From Lentisphaerota bacterium (lineage in GTDB: Bacteria > Verrucomicrobiota > Kiritimatiellia > UBA8416 > JAIOPI01): a DNA stretch of 64,000 nucleotides. Under the pieces are notes generated by a model. That model was not told the DNA's origin. It saw only the letters and a list, made by a program, of their open reading frames with translations, and searched no databases. Every line of letters begins with the position of its first letter. Positions within the stretch are counted from its first letter, which is position 1. Position numbers and translations under genes: made by a program. The DNA lies in contig JAIOPI010000022.1 in assembly GCA_021413965.1 (NCBI GenBank), positions 1-64,000 on the forward strand, written 5' to 3'. This document shows positions 24,820 to 33,461 of this stretch, one piece after another.

Positions 24820-25656
24820 TTACGGCTCGCCCGAACTTGTGCCTACAATAATCGCTGCGACATTTCTGAGCCTAAGCTCACCTTGATCTCGCCACAAGCG
24901 CGCCTTCTGCTCAGTGGCTAACTGTCTCGTCTCCCGATGATTCGGCGTAAACGTGTACCAGACCCACCTCGGGAACCCAGGGTGCGCTTCATTTGCGACC
25001 CGCAGTCTGCCGCCCTCGACCTGCAGGACATTGTAGACCCAGTAGTTGTGCGCCTTGCCGTCACGCCCCGGCTCCCCGTAGATGAAGCTCGTATGAATTA
25101 ACTGGCAGGCGCCATTTCCCTCAAGATCCACAAACACCCACGGTTCGCCCCAAGTCAGCGTGGTGACCATCGTGCCCCGGTAACCGCCGGCTTCCGAGAT
25201 GAGGAACAGCAGGTCGGTGTAGCCAGACGCAAGACCGCAACCACCACACCAGAAGTACACCACGAAGTCAGGGCGGCCGTCGCGATTCATATCCGCGCAT
25301 CTTGCCACCACCACATCGCCCCACTCCAGGTCGGTATCAACCGCATGCGGCCCCCAGAGCGCCTTGTCGGCCTTGTTCATGACGGTGACCGCTGCGCCTT
25401 GCCCCCCGGCGTTAACCTCCACTTGGACAACGAGGTTACCTGCTCCCTGAATGCTGTCGGGCGCCTTGAACAAAACCGTTTTAGGATACTTCTCGCCCGA
25501 ACTGGCCACTTCGGTTCGGTCGCACGCCTGCATGGGAAACAGTGCCGGCATGGCGCCGGGTGCAAACGGACCATGCTCGGCGTTGTAAGCGCCTACAGAC
25601 CGGCAGAGCAGTAACACGCTCACGCTGAGGACTGTACAAATGCGCGTATTCTTCAT
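24820..25656 (-). CDS. Secreted hypothetical protein with FG-GAP-like segment
   Basis: 278 residues. A signal peptide is clear (MKNTRIC, then SVSVLLLC, cut near VGA-YN). The segment ARCADMNRDGRPDFVVYFW resembles the calcium-binding loop of VCBS/FG-GAP repeats, and the rest is beta-rich with several Cys (CGGCG). It is exported, probably periplasmic. It is not obviously part of a defence operon and may be island cargo or a relic of a larger secreted protein. The next upstream gene on this strand starts at 26422. Confidence 0.65.
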   Translation of the reverse strand: MKNTRICTVLSVSVLLLCRSVGAYNAEHGPFAPGAMPALFPMQACDRTEVASSGEKYPKTVLFKAPDSIQGAGNLVVQVEVNAGGQGAAVTVMNKADKALWGPHAVDTDLEWGDVVVARCADMNRDGRPDFVVYFWCGGCGLASGYTDLLFLISEAGGYRGTMVTTLTWGEPWVFVDLEGNGACQLIHTSFIYGEPGRDGKAHNYWVYNVLQVEGGRLRVANEAHPGFPRWVWYTFTPNHRETRQLATEQKARLWRDQGELRLRNVAAIIVGTSSGEP

Positions 25657-25762
25657 GCCACACCACGATCGCGGGCGACTTCTGTCGCTAATATGGGTTC
25701 AAACACAGCGGGTGCCGCCCGCATGCGTAACAACAAGGATGAAGAGGCTCAATCTTCACGTA

Positions 25763-26422
25763 TCAGCTTCCCTTTGCCGCGGTACGTGACCGCCGAAACA
25801 AGGCACGACTATGGGCATGCATCTGGCCGCCGCACGGTGCATACTCCGTCAATTGTATGTAACCATCCCATGAATCGGTGTTCTCCGCGACTAGCAGCAA
25901 CTCGGGCAGCGCTTTGGTCCCCTTAGCGGCTTTCCACAATTGTCCATCCTTGCCAAAGCGGTCCCAGTTGCAGCCAAATCCGTGATCCTGCAGCACAACC
26001 ACCGTCGGCTTAATTCGGGCACGGACAAGAATCGTAAACGTCTGAATGGCCTCGGTCGCAAGGTAGATGAACCGGATGGGCGGTCCGCCCGGCACCGCCG
26101 AGAAACGCGCCTGCAAGGCGAAAGCTCCGTCCGGAGTTGCATGACTGCGGCTAGCGGGATTGTTTGGCCAAAAGTCATCCCACGCTTCAGCGCCAAAATC
26201 ACCGGGCTTCATCCCCTCGATCTGCACTGTTGCCTCTCCCGCAATCTGGGCGAAAAACGCCTCTGCGTCATTCCTGGTGGTCATGTAGTCTGCGTAGACT
26301 ATCGTCGCAACCCCGGCCGCACCTGCAAACAAACGAAAAGGCCCGCTGTCGGTGCCCGCGCCCGGATAGTACAGAACGCCCCCGTTTGGGCGCTGATTTG
26401 TTAGGTACTCGTCTGGTGTCAT
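25763..26422 (-). CDS. Hypothetical protein
   Basis: 219 residues from the ATG at 26422, chosen for GAGGGG upstream; another start is 26440. No family recognised. The centre is a beta-rich region with FRLFAGAAGVATIVYADY and a His/Cys-containing C-terminus (YAPCGGQMHAHSRALF). Same strand as its neighbours, with 49 bases from the 26472 gene. Confidence 0.55.
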   Translation of the reverse strand: MTPDEYLTNQRPNGGVLYYPGAGTDSGPFRLFAGAAGVATIVYADYMTTRNDAEAFFAQIAGEATVQIEGMKPGDFGAEAWDDFWPNNPASRSHATPDGAFALQARFSAVPGGPPIRFIYLATEAIQTFTILVRARIKPTVVVLQDHGFGCNWDRFGKDGQLWKAAKGTKALPELLLVAENTDSWDGYIQLTEYAPCGGQMHAHSRALFRRSRTAAKGS

Positions 26423-26471
26423 CCTTGTCTTGCCCCTCAATGAACCGCACTACCGCGATCACTTATCCTTA

Positions 26472-26999
26472 TTATTCCACACCCTTGCCCTTGATTTCCT
26501 CTATCAATAATCGACTGGTTGACCCGATGAGCCGGTTCATGGCCTTTCGCCATTGGCCCTGCGTCGGGAATACGTGACGTGCTTTTGCGTAGTCAGAGGG
26601 GCTGAAGCGCCACTCGTACCAACCGGGGGTCGCATTGGGCAGCGCAAAGGATGCGGTAACCGCTACTGTTGCGGTCTTGTTCACAACCTGACCCAGAGCA
26701 GCGAATACACGACGCTGGATTGTCAGCCATTCGCGGCGTCTCCCAGGCAGGACATAGAAACTCACGTATGGATCCTGTCTTCTAATTCGTGGACTCCAGT
26801 GCCCGTGGCAGGAATGGCTGGTGAAGGTGCAATGGTTGTTTAGGGCTTCCACAAGAGGTTGTATCCACCGTTCGATACGTGCTTCGGTATAGTAAGTCAG
26901 TCCGTGGCGCAGCATCCCATTGAGTTCGGCAATCCTGGCCATGTGAATGGTCGTGAGGCGAAGTTGAGCTGCTTTCACCTTGGACTTGGTTCTACGCAT
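26472..26999 (-). CDS. Hypothetical protein with SCHGH motif
   Basis: 175 residues. TFTSHSCHGHWSPRIRRQD followed by PYVSFYVL is a compact Cys/His motif that appears in other unannotated bacterial proteins; it may hold a metal or be catalytic. The C-terminus ends in a charged helix. The gene follows the WYL regulator at 27051 by 51 bases on the same strand and is a plausible target of it. Confidence 0.55.
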   Translation of the reverse strand: MRRTKSKVKAAQLRLTTIHMARIAELNGMLRHGLTYYTEARIERWIQPLVEALNNHCTFTSHSCHGHWSPRIRRQDPYVSFYVLPGRRREWLTIQRRVFAALGQVVNKTATVAVTASFALPNATPGWYEWRFSPSDYAKARHVFPTQGQWRKAMNRLIGSTSRLLIEEIKGKGVE

Positions 27000-27050
27000 T
27001 GGGAGGGCTCCCGTTTATTGCAGCAACTGTTGTATGGCAATCCGTCGCCG

Positions 27051-28109
27051 TCATTCCGGCCTTTCTGCCTGACGTTTGGCCCGCATTCGATCCAGCACCC
27101 GAGCTCGGATATCCCCATTGGGCAGTTTGAGTATCGGCTTAGGCGGGCACGCCATTAGCCGCACTTCATCGCGGATCATCTGCACCAGTTCCGCCGGCGC
27201 CAGGACGTGCACATACCGCCCCCAGGCGAGAACCCAGCGGAAGACCTCGAACAATCCGGCAGCCTGGAACGAAAGTTCAATGTCCCCATTCCGTAGCCTC
27301 TTGATGGTCTGGCTCTGGTGCCATTGGCGCTCCAGTACCCACGGGACGATCTCCTTGTCGAACAGCAGCTGCACGGTTTGCGGTTTCGCCGCGATCACAA
27401 AGCGACCGAAGGTATGAGCAAGCATCGTCTCGGGGTTAAAATCAGCCGGGACTGTGAAGGGCAGCTTGGTGAGCGTCGCCTTCTCCATGCGGGCTATTGA
27501 GAACTGCCGAATTTCAGCCCCCGCCACTTCTGGACCAAAGGCATACCACTCACCCTGCAGGTTCGCGATGTGGTACGGCATGACCACCCGCTCCTTGGCT
27601 TTCCCGGTCTCAAGGGACCGGTACGTAAACCGGACCATGCGATGGTTCTGGACGCCACGCACCAGGGCAATCCAGCTGCGTTCCTGAATGGGCCTGGCCG
27701 GCGGGCTCATAAACGTGAACTGGGCGTAAGCCAGTTCCGGGTGGAGGCTGATCTCCCGTGGAAGCGCCTCGGCGATCTTGCTAAACGTGCGTTCCAAATG
27801 CTTGGCAACCGGGACCCCGCGGTACTGATCCAGTGCGCGGGAGGCCACCAGGAGGTCCAGCAGTTCCCCCTCGCTCAGTGTAAGTGCCGGCAGGAACCAG
27901 CTGGTAGACGTGTAGTGGTATCCCCGCTTCTCCCGGTCGTATTCGATTGGGGCGCCCAACTGGTCACGCAGGTAATCCATGTCGCGCTGAACGGTTTTCT
28001 GCGTCACCCCCCATTCCCGAGCAAACGTCACGCAGTTGGGGTACTTACCGTCACGGATCAAGCGGTCGATCTCCAGTAGTCGTCGGAACTGCGTCTTGCC
28101 ACGTTTCAT
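27051..28109 (-). CDS. WYL-domain transcriptional regulator
   Basis: 352 residues from the ATG at 28109 (in-frame ATG also at 28118). An N-terminal HTH (VTQKTVQRDMDYLRDQLGAP) is followed by a WYL domain (MPYHIANLQGEWYAFGPEV, then IRQFSIARMEKA) and a WCX-type tail. It is a close paralogue of the frameshifted regulator at 29099-30083. Two dyads, GGACA-N5-TGTCC, lie 33-92 bases upstream of the start and are good autoregulation sites. Confidence 0.88.
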   Translation of the reverse strand: MKRGKTQFRRLLEIDRLIRDGKYPNCVTFAREWGVTQKTVQRDMDYLRDQLGAPIEYDREKRGYHYTSTSWFLPALTLSEGELLDLLVASRALDQYRGVPVAKHLERTFSKIAEALPREISLHPELAYAQFTFMSPPARPIQERSWIALVRGVQNHRMVRFTYRSLETGKAKERVVMPYHIANLQGEWYAFGPEVAGAEIRQFSIARMEKATLTKLPFTVPADFNPETMLAHTFGRFVIAAKPQTVQLLFDKEIVPWVLERQWHQSQTIKRLRNGDIELSFQAAGLFEVFRWVLAWGRYVHVLAPAELVQMIRDEVRLMACPPKPILKLPNGDIRARVLDRMRAKRQAERPE

Positions 28110-28141
28110 TATTTTCAAGCCTCAATGATGACACAGGCAGT

Positions 28142-28201
28142 CGGACATTTTGTGTCCGTCCGCATCGTGCGGAATTCGACGACGAAGGACACGTTATGTC
28201 C
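28142..28201 (-). promoter_or_regulatory. Two dyad operators upstream of a WYL gene
   Basis: CGGACA-TTTTG-TGTCCG at 28142-28158 and GGACA-CGTTA-TGTCC at 28187-28201 are two perfect dyads with identical half-sites and the same 5-base spacer, centred 44 bases apart (about four helical turns). The paralogous WYL gene at 30083 has a single related dyad TGACA-N5-TGTCA. Shared half-site and spacing support recognition by this WYL subgroup. Confidence 0.6.
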
Positions 28202-28538
28202 CTCTGTTTCTGGCATTATGGTTGTGTGACGCAGGGAAGACAACTCTGGCCGATCTGAACGGCCAACCATTGGGGGATCACGGATGCGCCGTTGCGGGAG
28301 ATTGCTGGAGCCGTACTATCGAACAACCAAGTACATTGGATTCTCGGAGACGACGACGTATACGAATTCGCGACCATCGTCTTTGACGATCACGAAGGCG
28401 TGCATGAGGCAGGCAGTCGCACTAATGGGTCTACTCGACTTTCTCATCCTTGGTCCGCCTTGTGGAATGGATTGAGCCCTTGTTCACCAAGCAGTCTGAT
28501 CAGAAAGGAAACTCACCACGTCCTGACAAGGGGAACAC
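28196..28538 (+). other. Intergenic stretch with a possible decayed reading frame
   Basis: From ATG at 28196 a frame of 20 codons ends at TGA (28256-28258) and continues in the same frame with protein-like text (ITDAPLREIAGAVLSNNQVH, then ILGDDDVYEFATIVFDDHEG) before becoming poor near 28430. It could be a gene with a nonsense change and a worn 3' end, or chance. The start lies inside the second WYL dyad. Nothing else is supported in this gap. Confidence 0.2.
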
Positions 28539-29102
28539 TTAGACGACCTCCCACATCGCGACCACGCAGGCGATCTTACCGGCATACCGGTTCTGAACCG
28601 TTTGTATAGGTACCGCATCGCCGATCGGCCTTACACTTGGCTCACCGGCTGACGACAGCCGCTGGATTACCTGAAGACGCGGGTCATCCTGCCAATGATC
28701 GTCCCACGCGTCGCAAAGTACACAGAAGGCTGCACGCCGACTCGGATTGTTGCTCTTCAGAGCGTGCAACTTGTTAATGTCAGCGACGTAGGCGCTCTCG
28801 GTATCTCGCATCTTGAATTCCACCACGACTTCCGTCCCGCTCGGCTCCATGATGATGAGGTCTACGGGGCCTTGGCCATCTATCTGTGTTTCTCGCCGCC
28901 ACTGGTAAGGGGATTCATTTCTGTTCCCAGAGTTGAGCACCTTGATGGCGTGCTTGCCGACCGCGTACGCGAACGCCAGTTCTGGCATCCAGAAAATGCC
29001 TTCCCCACATAGCTGCCGAAGTTCTTTGTCCTCTTCTTGCGCAACAGCAACTGCTGCCTTGCGGACAACGTGCAAGACATCCACACCATCTGATGAATTC
29101 AT
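28539..29102 (-). CDS. PD-(D/E)XK nuclease-like protein
   Basis: 187 residues. GQGPVDLIIMEPSGTEVVVE followed by FKMRDTES shows the Asp and the E-x-K (EFK) of the PD-(D/E)XK core, and the next helix carries the usual basic residues. Such proteins are nucleases or their relatives. The ATG overlaps the stop of the WYL gene upstream, so the two were co-translated before that gene broke. This WYL-nuclease order recurs at 17127-15594. Confidence 0.7.
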   Translation of the reverse strand: MNSSDGVDVLHVVRKAAVAVAQEEDKELRQLCGEGIFWMPELAFAYAVGKHAIKVLNSGNRNESPYQWRRETQIDGQGPVDLIIMEPSGTEVVVEFKMRDTESAYVADINKLHALKSNNPSRRAAFCVLCDAWDDHWQDDPRLQVIQRLSSAGEPSVRPIGDAVPIQTVQNRYAGKIACVVAMWEVV

Positions 29103-30083
29103 AGCTGCTTCCTCTGGCTCATAGCCCGGACTTCGAGGTGTACGCGTTCAGCCAGCTCAGTCGGCCCCAACACCCTTACGCTCGCCCCCCATCCCAACAC
29201 CCACCGCTGAACCTCCTGCAGCCCCTTGGCCGGGAAGCTCAGCTCGACGGCCCCATCCCGCCGCCATTTAACCACCTGCCGCGGATGCCATTCCCGTTCG
29301 GTCACCCAGTCCGCCACACTCTTGTCGAACAGCAGGCGGACGGTCTGCACCTTCCCGTCGCCGGCATACCGCCCGAATACAGGCGCCAGCAGTTCCTGCG
29401 CGCTAAACTCCTTTGGCACCTCAAAGTGCGTGTCGGACAGGTCGGCCTGTTCGATCCTTGCCATGGCAAACTGCCGAACATCCGAATGTCCGGCGTGCAC
29501 CCCAACAAACGTACCACTCGCCCTGGAGGTTGGCCAGGTGGTACGAGTTGACCAGCGACCGCTTATCCGGCCGGGCCTGCGCCTCGAAGCGCCGGTACCG
29601 GATACTCAACGTTCGGTTCTCCATCACCCCGCGTACGACAGTCATCCAGACCTTGGGATCAATCTTCTTGGCCGGTGGGCTGGTAAAGGTAAACCGGTTA
29701 AACAGCAGCTCGGGCTTGAGCGACACCCGGTCCGGCAGGGCATCCGCCAGTTTCTGGAACACCCGTTTAAGCTCGCCGGCCACCGGGGTACCAGCGTACT
29801 GCTCCATCACCCGCGATCCAAGCATGACTGCCAGTAGCTCGCCCTCCGACAGCATGACTGACGGCAACATCCAGGTCTGGTCGGTGTAGCAGAATCCCCG
29901 GTGTAGCTGGGCGTACTCGATGGGTGCCCCGCACTGGTCACGCAGGAAATCCAGATCCCGCATGACGGTCCGGGCAGACACTTCCCACTCCTGGGCCAGC
30001 GTAATGCAGTTGGGGTACCGACCGGCCCTGATCTGCAGGTCGATCTCCATTAGGCGGGCGTATTGGGACTTTGTGCGTTTCAT
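29099..30083 (-). pseudogene. WYL-domain regulator broken by a 1-base frameshift
   Basis: The first 190 codons give an HTH and the WYL start (SYHLANLQGEWYV); the frame then goes wrong and the rest (HAGHSDVRQFAMARIEQADL and the WCX part) continues in another frame to 29099. Removing one T (one A of the run at 29507-29509 on the plus strand) restores GEWYV-VGVHAG with the same residue count as the paralogue at 27051. So this looks like a 1-base insertion in a short homopolymer. It precedes a nuclease-like gene with which it overlaps. Confidence 0.85.
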
Positions 30084-30105
30084 GCCGCCACGCTATCACG
30101 TGAGG

Positions 30106-30122
30106 CTGACACCCTATGTCAG
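30106..30122 (-). promoter_or_regulatory. Dyad operator upstream of the frameshifted WYL gene
   Basis: CTGACA-CCCTA-TGTCAG is a perfect 6-bp dyad with a 5-base spacer, 23-39 bases before the start of the WYL gene and 53 bases before the divergent gene at 30175. Half-site TGACA and spacing resemble the GGACA dyads of the paralogue. It could control both directions. Confidence 0.5.
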
Positions 30123-30174
30123 GGTCACCCTGCAATGATGCGCGCAGAACCACAACCTGTAAAGCGGAGGAATC

Positions 30175-30891
30175 ATGCCAGCGCCATTCACCAACGTGCT
30201 TATCAGTATCCGGTCCGCCAACGATGCGGTGGGGTATGCCTTCTCCCGGATGCTAACCCGGCACCTGGGGGCCATCCGCGGCCGGGAGTGTACGACGGTC
30301 GTGATGTCAGCCAAGCCGCTGGGCGGGCAGGATGTTACGCACTGCTGCCCAGAGGACTGGTCAAACGACAATCCGCTATTCCACCTCGACCGCCTACGTC
30401 ACCACGCTCCGGTGAATAGCGTGATTCTGACATCGCAAGCGCTCGCCGGGCTCTACCAACGCGCTAATCTGTCCGCTTTCGACAACTACACCGCTGACGC
30501 CGGTATCGACGTCATATACATGACGAACTACGGGGACGAGCGCGAACGAACGCAGTTTACTCGGCACTTCGGCGCTGTCGACACAAAGCACGTGGTACGG
30601 CTTCGCACGCTGCTGCTGCTCATGATCGACGACATCCGCAGCGGGGAAATCGAGAGTCCACCCGGTCACAGTCCCGAGATCTTCCTACATCCAGAGATGA
30701 CCTCGTTGGATGACACGCGGCAAGGCCTTGGCGTACTCGCGACGTTCCCGCCATGGATGCGTCGACAGGCGGTGGAGGTGCTGGGCGAGATCCAGCCGGC
30801 ATTCCTGTACACGCCGAACGAAAAGGCTATTCCACCTGACGGGCCCATCCCGTTGGTGCTTCAGCTCGCACGGCACGATGGATACCGGTGA
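30175..30891 (+). CDS. Hypothetical protein
   Basis: 238 residues; GCGGAGGA precedes the ATG. No family recognised. The N-terminal half has alternating strands and helices (TTVVMSAKPLGG, then NSVILTSQALAGLYQ, then GIDVIYMTNYGDE) suggesting a Rossmann-like or TIR-like alpha/beta fold, but no diagnostic motif is visible. Divergent from the WYL gene, followed after 42 bases by the YjbQ gene. Confidence 0.6.
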   Translation: MPAPFTNVLISIRSANDAVGYAFSRMLTRHLGAIRGRECTTVVMSAKPLGGQDVTHCCPEDWSNDNPLFHLDRLRHHAPVNSVILTSQALAGLYQRANLSAFDNYTADAGIDVIYMTNYGDERERTQFTRHFGAVDTKHVVRLRTLLLLMIDDIRSGEIESPPGHSPEIFLHPEMTSLDDTRQGLGVLATFPPWMRRQAVEVLGEIQPAFLYTPNEKAIPPDGPIPLVLQLARHDGYR

Positions 30892-30933
30892 TCCGCCGCT
30901 GGACCGCGATCCCCACATTCCCCATACTGCGGC

Positions 30934-31350
30934 ATGGTCCACCAGCAAACCATTGAGGTCCACACGGCCGGCCACCGGGACATGCACGACCTGACGGACC
31001 AGGTGTCGGATATCGTCCGCGACTCCAAGATCACCACCGGAACCGTCCACGTGTTTAACGTTGGAAGTACGGCCGTCGTGGGCATGATCGAATACGAGCC
31101 CGGTTTGGTTGAAGACCTGCCCACCATGCTGGACCGCCTGATCCCGCCCAGCCGGGAGTACGGGCACGAGCAAGCGTGGCACGACGGGAACGGGCACTCA
31201 TACCTGCAAGCCACGCTGATGGGGCCCGGCATTACGATTCCAGTTGCGCAGGGGCGTCCGGCGCTGGGCGAATGGCAGCAGATCTTTCACTTGGAGTGCG
31301 ACGTCAAAGCCCGGACCCGGGAAGTCGTGGTGACCGTGCAGGGGGAATAG
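30934..31350 (+). CDS. YjbQ/UPF0047 family protein
   Basis: 138 residues, the normal family length. TGTVHVFNVGSTAVVGMIEY, then GHEQAWHDGNGHSYLQATLM and GRPALGEWQQIFHLECD match the YjbQ family, including the three conserved His (here H185-like GHE, WH and GH). Family members have weak thiamine phosphate synthase activity but unclear natural roles. It lies in a plus-strand set with the deacetylase-like gene 23 bases downstream. Confidence 0.88.
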   Translation: MVHQQTIEVHTAGHRDMHDLTDQVSDIVRDSKITTGTVHVFNVGSTAVVGMIEYEPGLVEDLPTMLDRLIPPSREYGHEQAWHDGNGHSYLQATLMGPGITIPVAQGRPALGEWQQIFHLECDVKARTREVVVTVQGE

Positions 31351-31373
31351 AGCGGAAAGGCTGCGACAAACCC

Positions 31374-32354
31374 ATGCCGATTCCAATTGCACTCCTCGTG
31401 GCCGACGGCGCTCCGATCAACCCGATGTTCTTCCACGATCCGCCGTATGCCCATTCGTTGCTGATGCCGAACTCTTTGGCCCGCGACTTTGCCGACATCT
31501 GCGTTGAGTACGGCGCGAAAGGGAAGTTTAGCGTGTTGCCCATGCCGTGCTGCCTGGGCGGCATCGACGGCAAGCTCAACCATGTCCCGCCACGGCATCT
31601 GGAAGGGTTCCTAAAGACCGTACGGGATAGAATCGCGCCCAACTTCGACATCACCCCCGAGATTCTGACGCATCTGGCCGCCTATCGGTTGAAAGGCGGG
31701 TTCGCGCATGTGTACGAAGACGAATGGGTTGCCCGGGCCAGCGTACAGGAGATGACCGACTACATCGCGCTGGCCCTGAAGATCCTGCGGCATGTCGGCA
31801 TGTCGGCCACTGGGGTCACCAGCCCTTGGAATACCGGCGAACGCAACGAGGACCAGTACGCCCAAGCCATTGGCAATGCCCAGTGGCGCGTACATCGACG
31901 GCGCGTGACTTGGTATTTCCTGCACGTGCTCGGCAAGGACGCGGTGTGCGGGCCGTCCGTCCGCTATCGTAACCCCAATACCGGTCAGGTTGTTGTATCG
32001 ATTCCGGCAACAACTAATGACCCCTTCTGGGACACGCAGCGCCCCATGGCGAATTCGCGTAATGCGGCTCGTGCGGCGGCAACGTTGGGTGTGGATCGAC
32101 TGCTGAGCGTGGATGGCAAGTCGGGCCGTATCGCGGATGTAATCCGGCATGGCTGCCCCGTGACCATACTGACGCACTGGCCGTCCCTGTACTCTGACGG
32201 GACCTGCGCCGGCCTCTGGGGACTAGAGCGGCTGCTTAAACGGCTGCGCCAGCGTTACGGTTCTGGTCTGGAATGGACGACCTGCCGCCGGCTCGCCGCC
32301 CGAACGGCGCGATCTGATGAACCTGCCAGCAAAGGCAAACGTGGTACTTACTGA
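31374..32354 (+). CDS. Polysaccharide-deacetylase-like conserved protein
   Basis: 326 residues from the ATG at 31374. HDPPYAHSLLMPN, GKFSVLPMPCCLGGID, GVTSPWNTGE and ILTHWPSLYSDG resemble an uncharacterised family with a NodB-like (deacetylase) barrel; the His/Asp placement at both ends would suit metal-dependent hydrolysis. Substrate unknown. The TGA stop lies inside the IS630 end: without the element the frame would read TAG at the same TA, so insertion added only one Tyr. Confidence 0.6.
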   Translation: MPIPIALLVADGAPINPMFFHDPPYAHSLLMPNSLARDFADICVEYGAKGKFSVLPMPCCLGGIDGKLNHVPPRHLEGFLKTVRDRIAPNFDITPEILTHLAAYRLKGGFAHVYEDEWVARASVQEMTDYIALALKILRHVGMSATGVTSPWNTGERNEDQYAQAIGNAQWRVHRRRVTWYFLHVLGKDAVCGPSVRYRNPNTGQVVVSIPATTNDPFWDTQRPMANSRNAARAAATLGVDRLLSVDGKSGRIADVIRHGCPVTILTHWPSLYSDGTCAGLWGLERLLKRLRQRYGSGLEWTTCRRLAARTARSDEPASKGKRGTY

Positions 32355-33461
32355 GCGCCGCATAATATAGTTAGGATATGGTCACAAAGAGAGCGTGGCC
32401 TGCTTCCAGAAGGCGCGGACCAGCGCGGTGCGCTTTTGGACTCGTCGCAGGCCCCGACGGGCGGTGGTGGTCAGATGATGGAAATCCTGTGCACAGAAGT
32501 TGGCCAATTGGTGGCATTTCCAGTAGCCCCAGATGTACTCGGAGGGGTTGAGTTCCGGAGCGTAGGCCGGAAGCGCCGCCAGGATCAGACGGCCAGCACG
32601 GGTCGCCACGAAGTTGCGTACGCGGCGACTTCGATGGACGGGAAGTCCGTCCCAGATGACCAGCAGGGACCCGGGATCTGGCGGGTGAGATGCCCGAGGA
32701 ATTCGACCACCTGCGGCGCCTTGATGGCACCGGGATACAACCGGAAGTAGAACTGCCACCACGTGATGCCGGCGATCACCGAGAGTTGCTTCCAGTTGAA
32801 GTGGAACTGCAGTTGCGGGGTCTGGCCACGCGGTGCCCACGTGCGGCACCGATGGGGGCGCTCGGACAATCCACTTTCGTCTACGAAGACGATGGTGCGG
32901 CGCTCGTGGAGGGCTTTTTTTTAAGGGCGGGCCACGTGTATCGCTTCCAATGGCGGATCGCGTCCTCATCTCGCTCCATGGCCTTGCCCACGGGTCGCTG
33001 GCAACTCCAGCCCAAATCACGCAAGACACGCGAGACATGGCCTGGATGGTACCTGATGCTGCAGGTCTGCTGGATCACCGCCGCCACACGCGTTAGCGTC
33101 CACAATCCGTTGGCGAAGCCGTGCGCCTGCGGCCCTTCGAGCAACACCCGTTTGAGCTGTTCGCGTTGTGATTCGCCAAGCCGTGGCCGACGGCCCGTTC
33201 GCCCGGCGGCGCGCAGCCCCCGCACACCCTCGTGCTCCAACACCCGCGCCCAGCGTGAGACCGACATCTCGCTGACGCCCAGGTGTCGCGCCACTTCGGC
33301 CTGTGTTCGCCCCTTGCGCAAGAGCCTGGCAGCCGCATGCCGCCGCTCCTGCAACGTGCGCATCGCGCGCCCGTCCCGCTTCATGCCGCGTGGATTACCC
33401 ATGCCGCAAACGATCGCACAACCAGGCGGGAATGTCTAACTATATTATACGGAGCTCAGTA
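32349..33461 (-). mobile_element. IS630-family insertion sequence, decayed
   Basis: The ends are 26-bp inverted repeats with two mismatches: TACTGAGC, then CCG, then ATAATATAGTTAG from 32349, mirrored to 33461. TA at both tips fits the TA target preference of IS630/Tc1-type elements. The single transposase reading frame is broken. The element sits exactly between the last island gene and a truncated core pilin gene. Confidence 0.85.
32382..33402 (-). pseudogene. IS630-family transposase, frame-broken
   Basis: The N-terminal HTH part (RKGRTQAEVARHLGVSEMSV) runs in one frame to an A8 run (T8 at 32915-32922 on the plus strand). A -1 slip there would join it to VFVDESGLSERPHRCRTWAP in the next frame, as expected for programmed frameshifting in IS630-like elements. 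A second shift near 32670-32680 separates that frame from LLVIWDGLPVHRSRR and AYAPELNPSEYIWGYWK, the rest of the DDE domain. The second shift has no slippery site, so the gene is probably dead. Confidence 0.8.

Noticed and set aside
1..33461. A genetic code with TGA as sense codon in the island
   Set aside because: Many island genes use TGA as a normal stop, including in tight ATGA and GTGA overlaps, so the few in-frame TGAs are better explained as mutations.
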